Origin: JAWPMT01 sp965227935
GTDB lineage: Bacteria; Bacteroidota; Bacteroidia; Cytophagales; Cyclobacteriaceae
Length of the DNA: 64,000 bases
NCBI GenBank assembly: GCA_965227935.1
Contig: CBDDGS010000055.1
Coordinates: 1,860,001 to 1,924,000 of the forward strand
Direction: 5' to 3'
Part shown: positions 16,134 to 24,917 of the stretch, piece after piece
Numbering within the stretch: the stretch's first letter is position 1
How the letters are laid out: each line of letters starts with the position of its first letter
Translations under genes and position numbers: made by a program
The notes under the pieces: generated by a model
What the model was told of the DNA's origin: nothing
What the model saw: the letters and a program-made list of their open reading frames with translations, nothing else
Database searches by the model: none

Positions 16134-17924
16134 ATGGATCGGATTAGAAATTTCTGCATAATAGCTCACATAGATCACGGAAAAAGTACTCTGGCGGACA
16201 GGTTGCTGGAGTTTACTCAGACTGTTTCTGATCGCGAGATGCAAGCACAGCTCCTGGACAACATGGACCTGGAGCGAGAGAGAGGCATTACGATCAAGAG
16301 CCACGCGATCCAAATGAACTTCCTGCACGAGGATGTGGAGTACACGCTCAACCTGATTGACACTCCTGGTCATGTTGACTTTTCCTATGAGGTGTCTCGC
16401 TCTATCGCAGCATGTGAGGGAGCTCTACTGGTTGTAGATGCTGCGCAAGGCATCGAAGCACAAACAATTTCAAATCTCTACCTTGCCCTTGAGCACGATC
16501 TGGAGATCATTCCAGTGCTTAACAAGATCGATCTGCCGGGCGCCATGCCCGAAGAGGTCTCGGACCAGATTATCGACCTGATCGGTTGCGACAAAGAAGA
16601 TATTATCCACGCCAGCGCAAAGGAGGGGATAGGCATAGCGGAGATCCTCGATGCGATCGTACACCGAATTCCTGCACCGAAAGGGGATGTCAACGAGCCC
16701 CTGCAAGCGATGATCTTTGACTCCGTCTTCAATTCCTACCGTGGAATAGAAGTCTATTTCCGAGTCTTCAATGGAGAAATAAAGAAGGGTGATCGCGTGA
16801 AATTCGTCAATACGGGGAAGACGTATGACGCAGATGAGATTGGCGTGCTCAAGCTAGAACATCAGCCTGAGCCTCTCATTTCTACGGGCAATGTCGGTTA
16901 CTTGATTTCAGGGATCAAAGTGGCCAAGGAGGTAAAGGTGGGTGATACCATTACCCATGTAGATCGGCCAACCGAAAGAGCCATTAAAGGATTTGAAGAT
17001 GTGAAGCCGATGGTCTTTGCTGGGATTTATCCGGTGGAGACCAGTGAGTTTGAAGAACTGCGAGCATCCATGGAGAAGCTGCAGCTCAATGATGCCGCGC
17101 TTGTTTGGGAGCCCGAAACTTCGGCAGCCCTGGGATTTGGATTTCGTTGTGGATTCCTGGGTATGCTGCACATGGAGATCGTACAGGAACGCCTCGAGCG
17201 CGAATTTGATATGACGGTGATCACCACGGTGCCATCCGTTCGTTTCCGAGCCATTGGTACCAAGGGAGATATTCTGGAGGTAAGTGCGCCCTCAGAGATG
17301 CCCGAGCCCAACACCATCTCTCACATTGAGGAGCCATACATCAAAGCCCAGATCATCACCAAGGCCGACTACATAGGAGCAGTCATCGCCTTGTGCATGG
17401 ACAAGCGCGGTGAAATCAAAAATCAGATCTATCTCACCAGCGATCGAGTTGAATTGACATTTGATCTGCCGCTGTCGGAGATCGTTTTTGACTTCTTTGA
17501 CAAGTTGAAGACCATCTCTCGGGGTTATGCCTCTCTGGACTACGAACTTATCGGCTACCGTCGGTCAACCATGGTAAAACTTGACATTCAGCTCAATGGC
17601 GAAAAGGTCGATGCGCTATCTGCCATAGTACACCGTGATAAGGCGTACGAGTGGGGCAAACGGCTATGTGAAAAACTACGCGAGCTGCTTCCCCGACAGA
17701 TGTTTGAAATCGCCATTCAGGCATCAATCGGCACCAAGATCATCGCGAGAGAGACCGTCAAAGCACTGAGGAAAAATGTAATCGCTAAGTGCTATGGTGG
17801 AGATATTTCGAGGAAACGCAAATTGCTCGAAAAGCAGAAGAAGGGGAAGAAGAGAATGCGACAGGTCGGTAGCGTAGAGATCCCTCAGGAGGCTTTTATG
17901 GCGGTCCTCAAACTCGACAACTGA
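16134..17924 (+). CDS. lepA: Elongation factor 4 (LepA), back-translocating GTPase
   Basis: LepA is a ribosome-bound GTPase that helps in translation initiation or back-translocation. G1 is seen in IAHIDHGKSTLADRLLE, the switch region in RERGITIKSHA, G3 in DTPGHVDFSYEV, G4 in NKIDLPGA and G5 in SAKEG. The LepA-specific C-terminal part is present with YRRSTMVKLDIQLNGEKVDA and the basic end ISRKRKLLEKQKKGKKRMRQ. About 596 residues is full length. A TTG directly precedes the ATG, but the GGAGG at 16121-16125 is eight bases from the ATG at 16134, so I start there. folD follows after 7 bases, and queE and an OmpA-family gene overlap onward, suggesting one long transcript. Confidence 0.95.
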   Translation: MDRIRNFCIIAHIDHGKSTLADRLLEFTQTVSDREMQAQLLDNMDLERERGITIKSHAIQMNFLHEDVEYTLNLIDTPGHVDFSYEVSRSIAACEGALLVVDAAQGIEAQTISNLYLALEHDLEIIPVLNKIDLPGAMPEEVSDQIIDLIGCDKEDIIHASAKEGIGIAEILDAIVHRIPAPKGDVNEPLQAMIFDSVFNSYRGIEVYFRVFNGEIKKGDRVKFVNTGKTYDADEIGVLKLEHQPEPLISTGNVGYLISGIKVAKEVKVGDTITHVDRPTERAIKGFEDVKPMVFAGIYPVETSEFEELRASMEKLQLNDAALVWEPETSAALGFGFRCGFLGMLHMEIVQERLEREFDMTVITTVPSVRFRAIGTKGDILEVSAPSEMPEPNTISHIEEPYIKAQIITKADYIGAVIALCMDKRGEIKNQIYLTSDRVELTFDLPLSEIVFDFFDKLKTISRGYASLDYELIGYRRSTMVKLDIQLNGEKVDALSAIVHRDKAYEWGKRLCEKLRELLPRQMFEIAIQASIGTKIIARETVKALRKNVIAKCYGGDISRKRKLLEKQKKGKKRMRQVGSVEIPQEAFMAVLKLDN

Positions 17925-17931
17925 AAAAACT

Positions 17932-18804
17932 ATGGCAACAATCCTGGACGGGCGCAAGATTGCGTCGGACATAAAGAAGGAATTAGAAACGCAGGTATTG
18001 CGACTCAAAGATCAGGGGAAGCGTGCCCCTCATCTGGCAATCATTATTGTCGGCGATGATGGCGCCAGCCACACCTACGTACAGGGCAAGATCAAGGCGT
18101 GCAAGGAAGTCGGGTTTGACTACACGCTCATGCAATTTGCCGGTACTATCTCTGAGGCAAAGTTGTCCAAGCATGTAGCCCAGCTCAATACTGACACTGA
18201 TATCGATGGGTTCATCGTTCAGCTGCCATTGCCGGACCATATTGCAGTCGAGACCATCACTCAAGCCATTGCTCCTGCCAAGGATGTCGACGGCTTCACC
18301 AATCAAAACTTTGGCAGCATCCTCTCGGAGCACCAACTACTTCTTCCCGCGACTCCTTTTGGGATCATGGAGTTGCTGGCACGATATGATATTTCGCTGA
18401 AGGGTCAGAACTGTGTCGTAGTTGGGGCAAGCCGGATTGCGGGCGCGCCACTGAGCCTCATGATGATGAATGAGGAGGCGACGGTAACCGTTTGCCAAAA
18501 AGCGACGAAAGATCTGGTCAAGCACACGCAAGAGGCGGATGTATTGATTGTGGCCGTTGGCAAACCGCAGATGATCACAGCAGACATGGTGAAAGAAGGT
18601 GCGGTCGTCGTTGATGTGGGAACCACGAGAGTGGAAGACGCCTCGCGCAAGAGCGGCTTTCGGCTTTGTGGAGATGTGAATTTCGATGAGGTTTCCTCCA
18701 AAGCAAGTTACATCACACCTGTTCCGGGTGGTGTGGGCCCGATGACCATCGCTTCATTGCTATTGAATACTTACAAAGCATATGAAAGGCAGCACCTCAA
18801 CTGA
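17932..18804 (+). CDS. folD: Methylenetetrahydrofolate dehydrogenase/cyclohydrolase
   Basis: FolD interconverts 5,10-methylene- and 10-formyl-tetrahydrofolate with NADP. The catalytic Tyr49 and Lys53 lie in GASHTYVQGKIKACKEVG. The family motifs GFIVQLPLPDH, KDVDGFTNQNFG, VVVGASRIAGAPLSLMM and the C-terminal TPVPGGVGPMTIASLLLNT are all present. In the dinucleotide-binding segment most homologues read GRSxIVGxP; here it is GASRIAGAP, a mild variation. The length of 290 residues is standard. The gene begins 7 bases after lepA and its last 23 bases overlap the start of queE. Confidence 0.95.
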   Translation: MATILDGRKIASDIKKELETQVLRLKDQGKRAPHLAIIIVGDDGASHTYVQGKIKACKEVGFDYTLMQFAGTISEAKLSKHVAQLNTDTDIDGFIVQLPLPDHIAVETITQAIAPAKDVDGFTNQNFGSILSEHQLLLPATPFGIMELLARYDISLKGQNCVVVGASRIAGAPLSLMMMNEEATVTVCQKATKDLVKHTQEADVLIVAVGKPQMITADMVKEGAVVVDVGTTRVEDASRKSGFRLCGDVNFDEVSSKASYITPVPGGVGPMTIASLLLNTYKAYERQHLN

Positions 18805-19420
18805 TCTGACCATGATAGCTGAGGAGACGCTACCAGTCATGGAGTCCTTTTATACCGTACAGGGAGAGGGCTTTCACTCAGGCACGCCCGCTTTCTTCAT
18901 CAGGACGGCGGGATGCGATGTCGGATGTCACTGGTGCGATGTCAAAGAATCATGGGATCGCGAGAAGCATCCCGATGCCAACATTGCTAACCTGGCCGAC
19001 CAAGCCGACGGATCGCAGGCACCCATTGTCGTCATTACTGGCGGTGAACCGTTCATGTATGACATGGAGCCCCTCACGAGAACGTTGAGAAATAGAAACC
19101 TGCCGGTGCATGTCGAGACGTCCGGTGCCTATCCATTGACTGGAGAGTGGGACTGGATCTGCTTCTCACCCAAGAAATTCAAAAAGCCTCTTGACGAGTT
19201 CTACGAGCGCAGTCATGAGCTGAAGGTCGTGATCTACAATCGCTCTGATTTTGAGTGGGCTAACCAACATGCAGTGCGGATGAATCCAGACGCACATCTC
19301 TATTTACAGCCGGAATGGTCCAGATCAGCGGAAGTAATGCCGCTAATTGTGGAATTTGTAAAGGAAAATCCTGTTTGGCGGATATCTTTACAAACTCACA
19401 AGTATTTGGATATTCCTTGA
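18782..19420 (+). CDS. queE: 7-carboxy-7-deazaguanine synthase (radical SAM)
   Basis: QueE makes 7-carboxy-7-deazaguanine from 6-carboxytetrahydropterin in queuosine precursor synthesis. The cluster-binding CX3CX2C motif (Cys45, Cys49, Cys52, within TAGCDVGCHWCDVKESWD) and the SAM-binding GGEP motif (VITGGEPFMYD) are visible, together with the HVETSGAYPL segment. At 212 residues it is the compact QueE form. The annotated start overlaps folD by 23 bases; later starts (ATG at 18812) would avoid part of that overlap. QueD, which supplies its substrate, is encoded separately at 32.4 kb in this window. The stop codon overlaps the TTG start of the next gene. Confidence 0.92.
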   Translation: MKGSTSTDLTMIAEETLPVMESFYTVQGEGFHSGTPAFFIRTAGCDVGCHWCDVKESWDREKHPDANIANLADQADGSQAPIVVITGGEPFMYDMEPLTRTLRNRNLPVHVETSGAYPLTGEWDWICFSPKKFKKPLDEFYERSHELKVVIYNRSDFEWANQHAVRMNPDAHLYLQPEWSRSAEVMPLIVEFVKENPVWRISLQTHKYLDIP

Positions 19421-21324
19421 GACCAGTTCTGTTCGTAGCCGCACTATTGTCTGCCGTATTTCTATTCGGCCAGGGACCCAATCTGGATACGACCAACAAA
19501 AAGGCACTTAAGCTTTACGAGAAAGGAGAGGAAGCGCTCAAGATGCGCAAGTTTGACGAGGCCATCTCCTACTATCATCAGGCAGTGGAGAAAGATGAGA
19601 ATTTCTCCTACATCTATCTGAAACTCGCTAACGTCTATTCCTTTCTAAGAGAGATGGATGCTGCTTACGCTGCGTACCTAAAGTATTACGAAAAAGTGCA
19701 GAAGGATCAGCTGAAGCCGACGGTCGCCAAAGTGCTCAGTATGCAATTTTTCTCTCACGGCGAATACGCAGCTGCCAAAGAGACCTTCGATGTATTTCTC
19801 GAAAAGGGGAACGACAAACCTTGGAGCGCCCGCGACTCCATCCTTCACCAGTCCATCAACTTTTCTATAGATGGTGTGGCTCGTCCATTGGAAGTTCGTC
19901 TTGAGCGATTGAGTGATTCCGTCAACAGGTATGTCCTCCAATACTTCCCTGTGCTGACCATCAACAACCGCGAGATCTTCTTCACCAAACGCAATGGTCA
20001 TAGTCCCCAGCACGATGAAGACATCGTTGTGTCCACCTGGCAAGACGGTTATTGGACCAAAGCACGTAGCATCTCTCCCGAGATCAATGGTTACACCAAT
20101 GAAGGAGCCTGCACAGTTTCTGCAGACGGTCGCACTTTGATCTTCACCGCATGCGAAGGGCGCAAGTCCTATGGCAATTGCGACCTCTACATTTCCACCC
20201 GTGTTGATGGGCGTTGGACAAAGCCTCAAAATTTGGGAGCTAGCGTCAATTCACGTTATTGGGACTCACAGCCTTCTCTCTCGGCAGATGCCAAGCGGTT
20301 GTACTTCGCTTCCAACAGGCCAGGCGGGCTGGGTAAGCGGGACATTTGGGTCTCGCACTATGAGCACAACAAATGGGCGAAGCCCAAAAACCTCGGCCCT
20401 TCGGTGAATACAGAGTTTGATGAGACCACACCTTTCATTCATGTCAATGGCGAATCCCTGTTTTTCGCGTCTGAGGGACATCCCGGGTTTGGTGGATTCG
20501 ATATTTTCATCAGCGAGATCGAGGGCGATAGCTGGTCGGCAGCCAAAAACGTGGGCTATCCTATCAACGACTATCGCGACCAGTCAGCACTGTTCATTAC
20601 GTTTGATGGTAAGGAAGCGTATTTTACAGGGGATTATGATGACGGTAGTTTCATCTACCGGTTCTTGATTGAAACTGACACCCTGATCTCGCACACGGCC
20701 AGTTATCTCACGGGGACTGTCCGTGACAAATCTGATCTTCATCCCCTCGACGCGGATATCAGCCTTTACGATCTCAACACCCAGGAGATGCTCTACAGGA
20801 CGTCGACGGACCCTCGGGATGGTCGATATTTTCTCGCCCTCAAGAAAGGAGGAGAGTACGGCGCATACGTGGAGGCGTTAGGTTACCTCTTTGAAGACTT
20901 TCGATTTGACCTGGGATCTGCCAGTATATTCGATCCAGATACCCTGGATGTCCTTATGACGCCTATTGAGGAGGGTGCCACCGTCTTACTCGAAAATATC
21001 TACTTTGAGTTTGATAGTTACGACCTCTTGCCTAAGTCGCTTTCTGAGTTAGGTACAATTGCCGAATTCATCACAAAGAACCAGGTGAAGGTTCGAATTG
21101 CGGGGCATACAGACAACGTTGGTTCTGAGGAGTACAACAAGGAACTGTCATTGAATCGAGCCAAGTCCGTGTATGAATATTTGGTGACGAGCGGTGTATC
21201 TGAGCAACTAATGGAATATGTGGGGTATGGATCGGAATTCCCCCTGGCGGGTGTAGAAGGCGGTCCCAGCAGCAGTGAAAACCGCCGCATTGAGTTCGAA
21301 ATCATTGGATATTTGCAGCGATAG
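19417..21324 (+). CDS. OmpA-family protein with TPR and WD40-like PD40 repeats
   Basis: The frame is open far upstream inside queE, but the signal peptide fixes a TTG start at 19417 (TTGA overlap with the queE stop), giving RPVLFVAALLSAVFLFGQ as signal. Order of parts: tetratricopeptide repeats (about residues 20-130); several PD40 propeller repeats, each with a phrase such as SQPSLSADAKRLYFASNRPG followed by GLGKRDIWVS; a carboxypeptidase-regulatory-like beta domain (TGTVRDKSDLHPLDADISLY); and an OmpA peptidoglycan-binding domain at the C-terminus (IYFEFDSYDLLPKSLSEL, then AGHTDNVGSEEYNKELSLNR). This architecture is common in Bacteroidota and is thought to attach outer-membrane assemblies to the cell wall. 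Similarity to PorE-type proteins of the type IX secretion system is possible, but no other por gene is nearby. Confidence 0.88.
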   Translation: MRPVLFVAALLSAVFLFGQGPNLDTTNKKALKLYEKGEEALKMRKFDEAISYYHQAVEKDENFSYIYLKLANVYSFLREMDAAYAAYLKYYEKVQKDQLKPTVAKVLSMQFFSHGEYAAAKETFDVFLEKGNDKPWSARDSILHQSINFSIDGVARPLEVRLERLSDSVNRYVLQYFPVLTINNREIFFTKRNGHSPQHDEDIVVSTWQDGYWTKARSISPEINGYTNEGACTVSADGRTLIFTACEGRKSYGNCDLYISTRVDGRWTKPQNLGASVNSRYWDSQPSLSADAKRLYFASNRPGGLGKRDIWVSHYEHNKWAKPKNLGPSVNTEFDETTPFIHVNGESLFFASEGHPGFGGFDIFISEIEGDSWSAAKNVGYPINDYRDQSALFITFDGKEAYFTGDYDDGSFIYRFLIETDTLISHTASYLTGTVRDKSDLHPLDADISLYDLNTQEMLYRTSTDPRDGRYFLALKKGGEYGAYVEALGYLFEDFRFDLGSASIFDPDTLDVLMTPIEEGATVLLENIYFEFDSYDLLPKSLSELGTIAEFITKNQVKVRIAGHTDNVGSEEYNKELSLNRAKSVYEYLVTSGVSEQLMEYVGYGSEFPLAGVEGGPSSSENRRIEFEIIGYLQR

Positions 21325-21590
21325 GCGCTGAAATATTAAAAAAGTCACATTTTCTGCGCCCCAAACATTTTAGTGAATTTCCCAACGATTGATTGTTTTT
21401 CTTTTCCAAATCTGGAAAAAACGTAAGAAGCACCACGAAATTTTACTGGAATTCGAAGAATTACAACGAAAATGCCTCTACGTAGGAAATAACTAATAGG
21501 TTGCCACGAATTTTTATTATTCCTCAAAAGTGATAATTTAGACGTCACCAAATCATTAAGTTTTTTAATGATTACTTAAACCAATTCAAT
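21325..21590. promoter_or_regulatory. AT-rich intergenic region upstream of susC
   Basis: This 266-base gap holds no plausible gene. It is rich in A and T, with no exact TAnnTTTG element; TAATTTAG at about 21534-21541 is the nearest match. A dyad close to the susC start is listed separately. It presumably carries the promoter and regulatory leader of the SusCD operon. Confidence 0.45.
21551..21573 (+). promoter_or_regulatory. 9-bp perfect hairpin just before the susC start
   Basis: AATCATTAA (21551-21559) and TTAATGATT (21565-21573) form an exact inverted repeat with loop GTTTT, ending 17 bases before the susC ATG. No T-run follows, so it is not a standard terminator. It could be an operator or an mRNA structure that limits or protects translation initiation. 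Confidence 0.45.
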
Positions 21591-24500
21591 ATGAAGAGGA
21601 TTTTACTACTTAGTTTATTCTTTAGCTGTATGATCTCGTTCGGTGCCTGGGCGCAGCGAACGATTACAGGAACAGTGACTTCCGCAGAAGACGGAAGTGA
21701 GATTCCTGGTGTCAACGTGATCGTCAAGGGTACCACTACTGGTACTACGACAGATCTCGATGGAAGATTCCAACTGAACGTAGCCGATGACGCTACTACG
21801 TTGGTATTCACTTTTATCGGTCTTAATTCCCAAGAAGTAGAGATCGGCTCGCGGTCCACTATCGATGTCGCTATGACATCTGATGTAAAGGAGCTGCAAG
21901 AAGTCGTTGTTACTGCCCTTGGTATTAGCCAAGATCGAAAAGCACTCGGTTATGGTGTGGCCTCGCTCGATGAGCAGTCACTTCAAAACCGTCAGGAGTT
22001 GGACGTTGCCCGATTGCTTCGCGGTAAAGCGACAGGGGTTAACATCCAGCAGACTTCTGGACTCTCTGGTTCTGGTACGAATGTGATTATCCGAGGATAT
22101 TCCTCAATCACAGGTAGTAACCAGCCTTTGTTCGTTGTTGATGGTATTCCTTTCAACACGGATACTAACAGTCCGGGACAGGGTTTTGGAGCTGGTGCTG
22201 CTACAGCATCTTCTCGATTCCTGGATCTCGATCCTAATACAATCGAGAACGTCTCTATCCTGAAAGGACTTTCAGCAACCGTACTCTATGGAGAGGCAGG
22301 TCGTAACGGTGTAATTCTCGTTACAACTACCAACGGTTCAGGTGGAGCTAATGCACAGAAGAAGGCCGAAGTAACGGTCAGACAAAGTGTTTATCGATCT
22401 GATATCGCCAACTTGCCTGACTACCAGAACACTTTCGGAAACGGTTTCAACGCTGGTTTCGGATGGTTCTTCTCTAACTGGGGTGCTGCTTTCGACGATC
22501 TTCGTCCTAGTAGCTATGGTAACGACTTCCAGGGCTTGACTCCTGATGGTACGCAAGTACTGATCACACACCCTTATGATCAGGCGCAGTACAATGATGA
22601 CTTCCCTGAGTACATCGGAGCTGATTACATTTATCAGCCTTATGAGAGTGTAGAGAACTTCTTTGAGCCAGGATGGTCTTCTAGTACGTCTGTTGGTGTC
22701 CAAAGTCGACTGAATGACAAATCAACTTTGTCAGCGACTTATAGCTATTTGACTGACCAGGGTTTCACACCTAAAAAGACAAATGGTGACCGCTCAAACT
22801 ATGTTGACAAGAACAACTTTGGTTTGGGGGCATCAACCTCACTGGCCAATGGCTTGACTATCAAGGGCTCTTTCAACTTCGTGGATACGAAGCGTGAGAC
22901 ACCTCTGACAGGTACGGCATTTGGTGGTGATGGTAACGGTCTGTTCGCGGCCCTTTTGTTTACACCACGTTCAATGGACCTTAATGGTTTGCCTTACGCG
23001 TCTCCAATTGATGGGTCTAACGTCTACTATCGAAGAGGTTCAGCTATTCAGAACCCTCGCTGGGTACTGAACAACGCTGGACAGACTGAGCAGATCCGTC
23101 GATTCTTCTCCAGTACGCAGTTGGGCTATGAGTTGAATGAGAACCTCTCATTGCTGTATCGTTTGAGCTACGACACGTACGATCAGACGAATACGCGATT
23201 CATCAACAAAGGAGGACCTCGGGTGCCTAATGGTGAGCTTGGAACTTTCAACCTGAACAATTCGGTGATCGACCAGATCTTCAATGTGGTGTATAACTAC
23301 AGGCTGCCTGGTGACATCACTATAGATGGTATCATTGGTTTCAACCAAAGAAGAGAAGTGAATCGAGCGAATGGTACGCAGAGTACTCAGCAGTTCGTAT
23401 TCGACATCTTTAGCCATCAGAACTTCAGTGTTCACAATAGCTTCTCTGGTCTTTCTGAAGAGAATACTCTGGGTCTATATGGTACTGCTACCGTTGGGTT
23501 GCCTTACGGTATCTTCGTCAACTTGCAGGCTCGTAATGACTGGACGTCTACTTTGGAGCAGGAAAACAGAAGCAACTTCTACCCTTCAGCTAGTGCGTCA
23601 TTCGTTCCTACTGATGTGATTCCGGGATTGGACAACAGCAAGGTAGTGGACTACTTGAAAATTCGTGCAGGCGTAGGTATCTCCAAAGGTTATCCTGATC
23701 CTTACCAGACACGATCAGTGCTGGATGCCAATACGAACGTATTCGTGGCTCAAGGTGGAAATTCTCTCAATGTCAACTCTGTGAGCAACTTCCTGGGTAA
23801 CCGAAACCTGGAAGCTGAGGAGCACTTAGAACTAGAACTTGGTGTTGAAGGACGTTTCTTCAATAACTTCATCGGTGTGGATCTGTCTTTGTACGACAAG
23901 ACTTCTTCCAACCTGATTGTCAACTTGCCACTCGATCCATCAACTGGATACACTTCTACTTCCAGCAACGCTGCTGAGGTTCAGAACAGAGGGGTAGAAC
24001 TTGGTTTGAATGTGAACCCTCCAATTCCTGGCCCTATCCAGTGGGATTTCATCATCAACTTCACTAGAAACGTATCGAAGGTGAACGAGATCCTCGGTGG
24101 TCTTGATCAGGTACAAATCGAAGGATTTGGTGGTGGACTTGGTAACTATGCCATCCCTGGTGAGCAGTTTGGTGTGATGCAAGGATCTGCCTTTACAAAA
24201 GTTGAGGATGTCTTCGACGATGACGGCAATAACCTGACCAACTACGGTGATTTGGTAGGCCAGTATGTCGTTGACGGACAGGGTAACTACTTTGCCGCTG
24301 GAGGTATCGACATCATCGGTAACCCTAACCAGAACTATCGATTGAACTGGATCAACAACTTGTCTTGGAAAGGACTGTCATTTGGATTCCAGTGGGAGTA
24401 CATCGATGGTAGTGATATCTACTCTTCGACAGTTCAGGCACTGTTAGCTCGTGGTAACACGGTTGATACGGACGTTGACAGAAACATCCCTCTTGTAATG

Positions 24501-24887
24501 CCTAACTCTGTGAAGCAGCAAGGAACGGATGACAATGGTAACCCCGTGTATGTTGATAACGATATCCAGACATACATAGGTGATAGCTTCTTCCGTGCTT
24601 ACTTCTTCGCTCAAGAAGGGGGAGTATTTGATGCTACAGTTATCCGTCTGAGAGAGGTTTCGTTGTCTTATGTATTGCCTAAAGAGTGGTTGGAAAACAC
24701 GCCATTTGGTACGGTTGGTCTGACATTGTCTGGTGAGAACCTGTGGTACAATGCGCCTAACTTCCCTGTGGGCATCAACTTCGATCCTGAGATTTCTAGT
24801 ACGGGTGTGGGTAATGGTAGAGGATTTGACTTCCGTACTGCTCCTACTGCGAAGAAGTATGGTGTGACGCTGAACGTGTCTTTCTAA
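21591..24887 (+). CDS. SusC/RagA-family TonB-linked outer-membrane transporter
   Basis: This is the outer-membrane channel of a SusCD nutrient-uptake complex. It has a signal peptide (residues 1-22, ending GAWAQ), then a carboxypeptidase-regulatory-like domain (RTITGTVTSAEDGSEIPGVN, residues ~23-95). The plug domain covers about 110-230 (ARLLRGKATGVNIQQTSG, then VIIRGYSSITGSNQPLFVVD). A long beta-barrel ends in the expected aromatic residue (TLNVSF). Length 1098 is usual. Codon choice and sequence composition are more regular than in neighbouring genes, consistent with high expression. SusD follows after 30 bases. No glycoside hydrolase or protease lies beside it, so the cargo cannot be named from context. 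Confidence 0.93.
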   Translation: MKRILLLSLFFSCMISFGAWAQRTITGTVTSAEDGSEIPGVNVIVKGTTTGTTTDLDGRFQLNVADDATTLVFTFIGLNSQEVEIGSRSTIDVAMTSDVKELQEVVVTALGISQDRKALGYGVASLDEQSLQNRQELDVARLLRGKATGVNIQQTSGLSGSGTNVIIRGYSSITGSNQPLFVVDGIPFNTDTNSPGQGFGAGAATASSRFLDLDPNTIENVSILKGLSATVLYGEAGRNGVILVTTTNGSGGANAQKKAEVTVRQSVYRSDIANLPDYQNTFGNGFNAGFGWFFSNWGAAFDDLRPSSYGNDFQGLTPDGTQVLITHPYDQAQYNDDFPEYIGADYIYQPYESVENFFEPGWSSSTSVGVQSRLNDKSTLSATYSYLTDQGFTPKKTNGDRSNYVDKNNFGLGASTSLANGLTIKGSFNFVDTKRETPLTGTAFGGDGNGLFAALLFTPRSMDLNGLPYASPIDGSNVYYRRGSAIQNPRWVLNNAGQTEQIRRFFSSTQLGYELNENLSLLYRLSYDTYDQTNTRFINKGGPRVPNGELGTFNLNNSVIDQIFNVVYNYRLPGDITIDGIIGFNQRREVNRANGTQSTQQFVFDIFSHQNFSVHNSFSGLSEENTLGLYGTATVGLPYGIFVNLQARNDWTSTLEQENRSNFYPSASASFVPTDVIPGLDNSKVVDYLKIRAGVGISKGYPDPYQTRSVLDANTNVFVAQGGNSLNVNSVSNFLGNRNLEAEEHLELELGVEGRFFNNFIGVDLSLYDKTSSNLIVNLPLDPSTGYTSTSSNAAEVQNRGVELGLNVNPPIPGPIQWDFIINFTRNVSKVNEILGGLDQVQIEGFGGGLGNYAIPGEQFGVMQGSAFTKVEDVFDDDGNNLTNYGDLVGQYVVDGQGNYFAAGGIDIIGNPNQNYRLNWINNLSWKGLSFGFQWEYIDGSDIYSSTVQALLARGNTVDTDVDRNIPLVMPNSVKQQGTDDNGNPVYVDNDIQTYIGDSFFRAYFFAQEGGVFDATVIRLREVSLSYVLPKEWLENTPFGTVGLTLSGENLWYNAPNFPVGINFDPEISSTGVGNGRGFDFRTAPTAKKYGVTLNVSF

Positions 24888-24917
24888 GAGCAATCAGCAT
24901 TAAACTTTTAGAGAACA